In this document: positions 5,796 to 10,395 of the stretch, piece after piece
Numbering within the stretch: the first letter of the stretch is position 1
Layout of the letters: each line of letters begins with the position of its first letter
DNA from: Clostridia bacterium
GTDB taxonomy: Bacteria > Bacillota > Clostridia > Christensenellales > UBA1242
Assembly: GCA_900768425.1 (NCBI GenBank)
Contig: CAAGCR010000095.1
Location: 1-10,395 of the forward strand
DNA: 10,395 bases
Direction: 5' to 3'
The notes under the pieces: generated by a model
Database searches by the model: none
Told to the model about the DNA's origin: nothing
The model's input: only the letters and a program-made list of their open reading frames with translations
Made by a program: the position numbers and the translations under genes

Positions 5796-5824
5796 ATATT
5801 AACATTATTTATAAAATTTTTCAA
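5796..5824 (-). promoter_or_regulatory. Extended -10 promoter for the zeta-like unit, giving a leaderless start
   Basis: On the minus strand TTGAAA (5819-5824), a 17-nt spacer and TAATAT (5796-5801) carry an extended -10 TG at 5803-5804. Only 6 nt separate the -10 box from the ATG at 5789, so the first transcribed base is expected at or next to the A of the start codon. Confidence 0.65.
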
Positions 5825-5838
5825 GTTAAATTTGGGGG

Positions 5839-5867
5839 TTGAAAAATGTCATTTTATAGTATATAAT
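5839..5867 (+). promoter_or_regulatory. sigma-A promoter for the ABC exporter operon
   Basis: TTGAAA (5839-5844) and a perfect TATAAT (5862-5867) are spaced by exactly 17 nt. Transcription should start near 5873-5875, at or just before the AGGAG ribosome site (5874-5878), so the leader is about 10 nt. It is back to back with the promoter of the zeta-like unit; the two -35 boxes are 14 nt apart. Confidence 0.8.
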
Positions 5868-5883
5868 CAAAATAGGAGTTTAA

Positions 5884-7698
5884 ATGGTAAATAAAAATTA
5901 TATTTTAAAACCTAGAAAAATTGAATATACCAAAGAAGATAAAAAAATAGCCAAATTAAAAGAGTTAAAACCTTATTTAAAATACTATTCGCAGTTTAAA
6001 TTAAGTTTAATTTTTTTGGCTGTTTTTTTGTTAATCTCTGGTGCTATATCAATTATCATACCAATAATAAGTGGTAAAATGCTAGCATATTTTACAAGTG
6101 ATTTCAATGCAAAAACAATCTTTTATTGTGCATTAATGATATTAATTTTAGAAATAACTTTCACATTAATTCATTGGTTTGTAGAAAGATTTTGGCAGTT
6201 AACTAACAGAAATTCAACATATAAAATGATAACCGATATGACTAAAAGATTAAATGCCATAACGCAAAGCAGTTTTGATAATGCGCAAAGTGGTGTTTTT
6301 ACCACACGTATTTATACCGATGTTGGCACAGTAAGTCGAGTGCCTAGTAATGTAATAGATATCTTAATAGACGCATTAACTCAGGTTGGTTTCATCAGTT
6401 ATACATTTTATTTGAATCTTTATATCGGCTTGTTTATGATTGGATTTATAACAATCAAAATTGTATTTGCATTTATAAGAATTAACATTAAACAAAAAAA
6501 CAATAATGTTATTCGTAAAGACGGAGAACAAGAAAACAGTTTCCGCAATGAAAATATTAGGGGAATAAAAGACATAAAGAGCATTAACGCAACCGATGCT
6601 ATTGTTGAAAAATCCTTAGAATATACTCGTGTAAAGACAGAAAAAGAGTATTATAGTAATTTAGTACAAAATAACTTCAACACATTTACAAGCATCATTG
6701 CAGCAGGTTTAAATCTCTCTTTTATAGTTTTATGTCTATATCTTTTAGTTAATAATCAAATTGAAATAGCAATGTTTATTATCGCCTATAACTATAAAGG
6801 TAGAATAAACAACTTTGCCAATATAATAGTCAGGGCAAAAAGTTATATGAGTGAGTGCTTATTTGCTGCCCAACATTTAAACGAAATATTTGATGAAAGT
6901 AAATATCCAATAGAGCATTTTGGTGATAAAACTTTAACAGATGTAAAAGGTGTAATTGAATTTAAAAATGTAAGTTTTGGCTATAATGAAGGTTCAAATG
7001 TTTTAAATAATATCAATTTAACTTTTAGTCCAAATAAAGTTTCGGCAATAGTAGGTTTGTCGGGTGCCGGCAAAAGTACAATAGTTTCGCTTATTAACAG
7101 ATTGTATGATATTAAAGATGGCGAAGGTGAAATATTACTAGATGGAACAAATATAAAAGAATTAACAAGAAATTCTTTACGAACAAATATTTGTTGCATC
7201 ACTCAAAGTCTATACATATATAATATGACAGTTAGAGAAAACTTGTTGCTTGCAAAAACCGATGCAACTGAGGAAGAAATAATTTCAGCACTAAAAGATG
7301 CCAATATCTATGATTTTATTGAGAAATTAGAAAAAGGCTTAGACTCAACATTAGGCGAAAATGGTGTTAAACTTTCAGGCGGGCAAAAGCAAAGAATAGC
7401 AATTGCAAGAGCTATTCTAAAAAATAGCAAAGTAATCATGTTTGATGAAGCAACAAGCGCCTTGGATAATATAAACCAAGCAGAAATAAAAAAGACAATC
7501 TCATACCTAGCAAAAGAGCATACTGTAGTAGTTATTGCACATAGATTAAGCACAATAGTTGATGCTGATAATATTATATTTATAAAGGATGGAAATGTTT
7601 TTGCACAAGGCAAACATAAAGACCTTATAAAAACTTGTCAAGATTATAAAAACCTATATATTGAAGAAGAAACCGATTTAAAGGAAGATGACCAATAA
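5884..7698 (+). CDS. ABC exporter half-transporter (MsbA/LmrA-like, membrane plus ATPase domains)
   Basis: A 604-residue protein. After a charged cytoplasmic N-terminus, six membrane segments can be placed at about 40-62, 78-100, 157-176, 178-200, 268-291 and 292-304. The nucleotide-binding domain has Walker A GLSGAGKST (391-399), Q-loop Q441, signature LSGGQKQR (497-504), Walker B VIMFDE (517-522), SALD D-loop (525-528) and H-loop H553, all intact, so it should hydrolyse ATP. Such proteins act as dimers in the membrane and export drugs, lipids or peptides. There is no N-terminal peptidase domain. No second half-transporter lies next to it, so a homodimer is likely; the substrate is unknown. 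Ribosome site AGGAG at 5874-5878. Its TAA overlaps the ATG of the MGMT gene by one base. Confidence 0.92.
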   Translation: MVNKNYILKPRKIEYTKEDKKIAKLKELKPYLKYYSQFKLSLIFLAVFLLISGAISIIIPIISGKMLAYFTSDFNAKTIFYCALMILILEITFTLIHWFVERFWQLTNRNSTYKMITDMTKRLNAITQSSFDNAQSGVFTTRIYTDVGTVSRVPSNVIDILIDALTQVGFISYTFYLNLYIGLFMIGFITIKIVFAFIRINIKQKNNNVIRKDGEQENSFRNENIRGIKDIKSINATDAIVEKSLEYTRVKTEKEYYSNLVQNNFNTFTSIIAAGLNLSFIVLCLYLLVNNQIEIAMFIIAYNYKGRINNFANIIVRAKSYMSECLFAAQHLNEIFDESKYPIEHFGDKTLTDVKGVIEFKNVSFGYNEGSNVLNNINLTFSPNKVSAIVGLSGAGKSTIVSLINRLYDIKDGEGEILLDGTNIKELTRNSLRTNICCITQSLYIYNMTVRENLLLAKTDATEEEIISALKDANIYDFIEKLEKGLDSTLGENGVKLSGGQKQRIAIARAILKNSKVIMFDEATSALDNINQAEIKKTISYLAKEHTVVVIAHRLSTIVDADNIIFIKDGNVFAQGKHKDLIKTCQDYKNLYIEEETDLKEDDQ

Positions 7699-8006
7699 TG
7701 ACAACCTTTGATTTAGTGTACGAAAAAGTTAAACAAATTCCGTTAGGGAAAGTTACTACTTATGGAGAAATAGCACGCGTAATAGGCATAAGCAATCCAA
7801 GAGTTGTTGGTTATGCACTCCACGCAAACAAACAGTTTATTAAAGTTCCTTGTCATAGAGTGGTTGCAAAAGATGGCGGACTAGCCAAAGCATTCGCTTT
7901 TGGTGGAGATGACATTCAAAAACAACTTTTAGAGAACGAAGGCGTTGAATTTGTTGACAATAAAGTCAATATGGAAAAATGTTTTTATAGTTTTAAACAA
8001 ATTTGA
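7698..8006 (+). CDS. Single-domain MGMT-family DNA alkyltransferase protein
   Basis: A 102-residue protein equal to the DNA-binding/active-site domain of O6-alkylguanine-DNA alkyltransferases. Motifs are IPLGKVTTYGEIARVIG (14-30), PRVVGYALHAN (34-44) with the arginine-finger position R35, and PCHRVV (51-56) with acceptor cysteine C52, then LLENEGVEF. In full enzymes the alkyl group is transferred from damaged guanine to this cysteine. The length matches alkyltransferase-like (ATL) proteins, but those usually have tryptophan in place of the cysteine, so true transferase chemistry is possible here. The usual N-terminal domain is absent. The start overlaps the ABC exporter stop (TAATG), with AAGGA 12 nt upstream, so translation is probably coupled. 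Ends in TGA. Confidence 0.9.
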   Translation: MTTFDLVYEKVKQIPLGKVTTYGEIARVIGISNPRVVGYALHANKQFIKVPCHRVVAKDGGLAKAFAFGGDDIQKQLLENEGVEFVDNKVNMEKCFYSFKQI

Positions 8007-8015
8007 AAATAACTA

Positions 8016-8044
8016 TTGTAAAAAAAGTGTATTTATGATAACAT
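8016..8044 (+). promoter_or_regulatory. Weak promoter candidate for the zinc-ribbon gene
   Basis: TTGTAA (8016-8021), a 17-nt spacer and TAACAT (8039-8044) each match consensus at four of six positions. No terminator is visible after the MGMT gene, so the downstream genes may also be reached by read-through from the ABC exporter promoter. Confidence 0.3.
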
Positions 8045-8067
8045 AAAAATGAAATAGGGGATATGTT

Positions 8068-8766
8068 ATGAAAATAATACAAGATGAAGGCTTTTGCACT
8101 TGTTGTGGCAATTATTCAGAATATAACTATGGTGATGAAAATTATAGTTTATTAGCAAAAGATTTAAAAAATTATAATAATTATAAAGACATATATGTAT
8201 ATATATGCCCTAAATGTGGCTTTATTTCAACCGACATAACAGGAGTTGAAGGTGTTATGTATGGTGTAGTTCGCAATTCTTTGGAATATAAAAATGCCTT
8301 TAATTGTGAATACTTACAAGGGCTACAAAATGAAAGCATATGTGAAGATTTAACCAAAGTTGTTCCTGCCAATTATTATGAAGCATATTCTTTTGTATGT
8401 CTTGCCGAAAAAGATTACGAAAAATATATTAGAACAGTAGCAAAAGCAATAGAATTAAAAGAAGTGCTAATAAGAAAATATAAAGCAGAGCAAGATGAAG
8501 ATAGCCTAGAAGATGATGAAGAAATTAAAGATTATTACAACGAAGTAATAGACTTAATCAATAAAAGCATACAAACAAATAGACAACAAATAGATTTTTA
8601 CTTTACTCAAACTGAGTCGAAAAATTTATTTTTGAAACTAATGTACCTTGAAAATTTAGCAAAATTAAACAAAAAAGAAGAAGCACAAACACTATTTAAT
8701 AAATTAAACAAAAATATTTTGTTAAAAGAAGATTTAAAACAATATTTCATAGATTTATTAAAATAG
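8068..8766 (+). CDS. Zinc-ribbon protein with helical C-terminus, function unknown
   Basis: A 232-residue cytoplasmic protein with an AGGGG ribosome site at 8056-8060. The N-terminus has cysteines in a zinc-ribbon arrangement: C10, C12, C13, then CPKC at 47-50. Residues 100-232 are mostly helical: a YYEAYSFVCLAEKDYEKYIRTVAKAIELKE stretch (103-132) looks like a tetratricopeptide-type hairpin, an acidic loop follows (141-153, EQDEDSLEDDEEI), and a second helical repeat ends the protein (EEAQTLFNKL, 204-213). The plan resembles DUF2225-type proteins (zinc ribbon plus TPR-like helices), but I am not sure of the family. No catalytic motif is seen, so a binding or scaffold role is more likely. It lies 30 nt before the PHP gene with no terminator between, which suggests co-expression. 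Confidence 0.8.
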   Translation: MKIIQDEGFCTCCGNYSEYNYGDENYSLLAKDLKNYNNYKDIYVYICPKCGFISTDITGVEGVMYGVVRNSLEYKNAFNCEYLQGLQNESICEDLTKVVPANYYEAYSFVCLAEKDYEKYIRTVAKAIELKEVLIRKYKAEQDEDSLEDDEEIKDYYNEVIDLINKSIQTNRQQIDFYFTQTESKNLFLKLMYLENLAKLNKKEEAQTLFNKLNKNILLKEDLKQYFIDLLK

Positions 8767-8796
8767 ATAGTTACAAAAAGATAAAAGGGGAAACTT

Positions 8797-10395
8797 ATGA
8801 AAGATTATTCTTTTGTTGATATGCATATTCATACAGAGCATTCAGATGAGGAATTATGTGATATGACAATAGAACAACTTTTAGCAAAAGCACAAGCAAA
8901 GGCCGAAAGTTGGGGGAAAGATTGTGTTATCGCCATTTCTGATCATAATACGATTTTGGGTGTTAAAAAGGCAAGACAAATTTTGAACTCTAACGAAGGT
9001 AAAATTAATTATCCCAATGTAAAACTAATAAATGGTATTGAATTTACTACCGATTTAGTTGAAATGACAAGTTATTTTGAAGGTAATAAGGTTTTTACAC
9101 GTTGTCATACTCTTGCTTATGGATATGATGAAAACGACAAAGAACTAACAGCATATTCTCGCATAACACATAAACATTTTACAAAAAATGATAACATAGG
9201 TATGCAAATATGTTCAGCAAGAAGGCTTGTGTGTGAAATGTATTGCATTGATATCCCTTTTAGTGTATATGAATCGTTGGCATATGCTAATAAGAGCACC
9301 AAGTTTAAAACAGAATTTTTGCGTTTAACAAACGAATACTCGCTTAATAATAAAATTAGAATAAACATAAAAGATATAGACAATATAATATCTCCATACA
9401 TTTCAGATGTCGTAGATTTTAACAGAGAAGCATCTGCTATGGGAAGATTGAAAGTCAGTGAAATAGGCAAATTAGTTAAAGATGCTGGCGGAGAGTTAGT
9501 TATTGCACACCCAACACTTATTCGTGTAACCGTAGATGGTTTAAGATATTTAGCAAACAAAAAAGGTGTAAAGTTTGATTCACTTTATAAAAACACAACA
9601 ACAAAATATAAAAATAATACAGATTTTGGTTATGTAAAAAATCAAGAATTGGTTTTTAACACATTCTTAGATGCATATGAAAGCATCATTGGTTACAAAA
9701 TTAGTGGAATAGAAAAATATTATTCATCTAATTTTTCATCTCGTATGGACTTAACTGCTGAAAAAATTTGTAATGATAGGGGAATGTACGAAACTTGTGG
9801 TAGCGATTACCATGGTGAACATTTACACCCAGATAAAGATATAGGCAACGTTCTTCATAACACAATACAAGAGAATTATCGCAAACAAACAGGTCTAATT
9901 ACTTTGGGTAAAAATCCTATCAATGTATGCTCTTTATCAGCGGTAGATTATTTTATGAGTGGCAAAAAGGTTAAATTACCAAATAAAGCAATTTTAAAAA
10001 CTTCAATAGGTGAAGTAAAACCGGCCGACTTTGAAAATTCCATCAACCTTATGATTTCTGACAAAAAGAAAATAAAAGTAACATCTTCAACCTATGATGA
10101 AGTAACAAAAGTAGATTTAGACGAAAAAGTTAATGAGTTAAACGACATTGTAGAAAGGTTAGATACAATTTTAGAAGAACAATCATCTCCAAGAAAACAA
10201 GCCAAATTAATTTTAAGATTAAACCTTTTCACTGAAAATATTATTTCAGGCATAAGAGAGATAAAATTTAAAGCAAATAAATATGCATATATGCGTACTT
10301 TGGAAAAATATAAAGATATACTTAAAGCATTAAATGATATTCATATTAAATACACCAAATTATTGAAACAAAACCCTAAAATTTTAAAAAATTTA
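8797..10395 (+). CDS. Large PHP-domain metallohydrolase with helical C-terminal extension, cut by window edge
   Basis: An open frame of 533 codons without a stop runs to the window edge. The start has AAAAGGGGA at 8783-8791. PHP metal-binding motifs are present in order: VDMHIHTEHSD (7-17; H10, H12, D17), ISDHN (47-51; D49, H50), GIEFT (80-84; E82), CHTLAYG (103-109; H104), VIAHP (235-239; H238) and GSDYHG (335-340; D337, H339). PHP enzymes use two or three metal ions to cleave phosphoesters; members include RNase AM/TrpH-like exonucleases, histidinol phosphatase and polymerase-associated domains. Between H104 and H238 there is an insertion of about 130 residues, and after 345 a tail of at least 188 residues, strongly helical from about 440 (VNELNDIVERLDTILEE, 445-461). 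The substrate is unknown; the set of metal ligands looks complete, so an active enzyme is likely. Confidence 0.88.
   Translation, partial: MKDYSFVDMHIHTEHSDEELCDMTIEQLLAKAQAKAESWGKDCVIAISDHNTILGVKKARQILNSNEGKINYPNVKLINGIEFTTDLVEMTSYFEGNKVFTRCHTLAYGYDENDKELTAYSRITHKHFTKNDNIGMQICSARRLVCEMYCIDIPFSVYESLAYANKSTKFKTEFLRLTNEYSLNNKIRINIKDIDNIISPYISDVVDFNREASAMGRLKVSEIGKLVKDAGGELVIAHPTLIRVTVDGLRYLANKKGVKFDSLYKNTTTKYKNNTDFGYVKNQELVFNTFLDAYESIIGYKISGIEKYYSSNFSSRMDLTAEKICNDRGMYETCGSDYHGEHLHPDKDIGNVLHNTIQENYRKQTGLITLGKNPINVCSLSAVDYFMSGKKVKLPNKAILKTSIGEVKPADFENSINLMISDKKKIKVTSSTYDEVTKVDLDEKVNELNDIVERLDTILEEQSSPRKQAKLILRLNLFTENIISGIREIKFKANKYAYMRTLEKYKDILKALNDIHIKYTKLLKQNPKILKNL

Noticed and set aside
8004..8045. 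TGA read as tryptophan (mycoplasma-type code), extending the MGMT protein
   Set aside because: Other genes here encode tryptophan with TGG and have no internal TGA, and a second gene also ends in TGA, so the standard code is the simpler reading.
9117..9560. Minus-strand 147-codon open frame with hydrophobic stretches
   Set aside because: It lies entirely inside the PHP gene, which has clear catalytic motifs and a ribosome site; it is an antisense shadow.

Overview
The window looks like chromosomal DNA from an AT-rich, low-GC Gram-positive bacterium (Firmicutes/Bacillota), probably an uncultured gut-type lineage. This rests on the base composition, A-rich Shine-Dalgarno sites, near-consensus sigma-A promoters, the ruvX-DUF1292 gene pair and a HelD-type RNA polymerase recycling ATPase. 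TGA is used as a stop at the ends of the zeta-like and MGMT genes and tryptophan is encoded by TGG, so the standard bacterial code fits. The species cannot be named from this sequence.

Layout. (1) Positions 1-755, minus strand: ruvX and the start of a DUF1292 (YrzB-like) gene, driven by their own promoter. (2) 831-1259, plus strand: a single ArsR/SmtB-type repressor gene with an inverted-repeat operator over its -10 box, closed by an intrinsic terminator. (3) 1296-4976, plus strand: a probable operon of helD, a fused P-loop kinase/Ham1-like gene, and a small nucleoside 2-deoxyribosyltransferase-like gene. It ends in a hairpin that can terminate transcription from both directions. (4) 5020-5824, minus strand: a two-gene unit of a 60-residue unknown protein and a zeta-toxin-like P-loop kinase, apparently transcribed without a leader. 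(5) 5839-8006, plus strand: an ABC exporter half-transporter with a single-domain MGMT-type DNA alkyltransferase gene overlapping its stop codon. (6) 8016 to the window end, plus strand: a zinc-ribbon/helical protein of unknown function followed by a large PHP-domain metallohydrolase that runs off the edge.

The common theme is nucleotide and nucleic-acid handling: RuvX, HelD, kinase-Ham1 fusion, deoxyribosyltransferase-like protein, zeta-like kinase, MGMT protein and PHP hydrolase. The two most unusual pieces are the kinase-Ham1 fusion beside the deoxyribosyltransferase-like gene, which could be a modified-nucleotide salvage or clearance module, and the zeta-like kinase paired with an unrecognised small protein, a candidate toxin-antitoxin pair. 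No rRNA, tRNA, CRISPR array, insertion sequence or phage structural gene is visible. No gene-free stretch exceeds about 210 bases.
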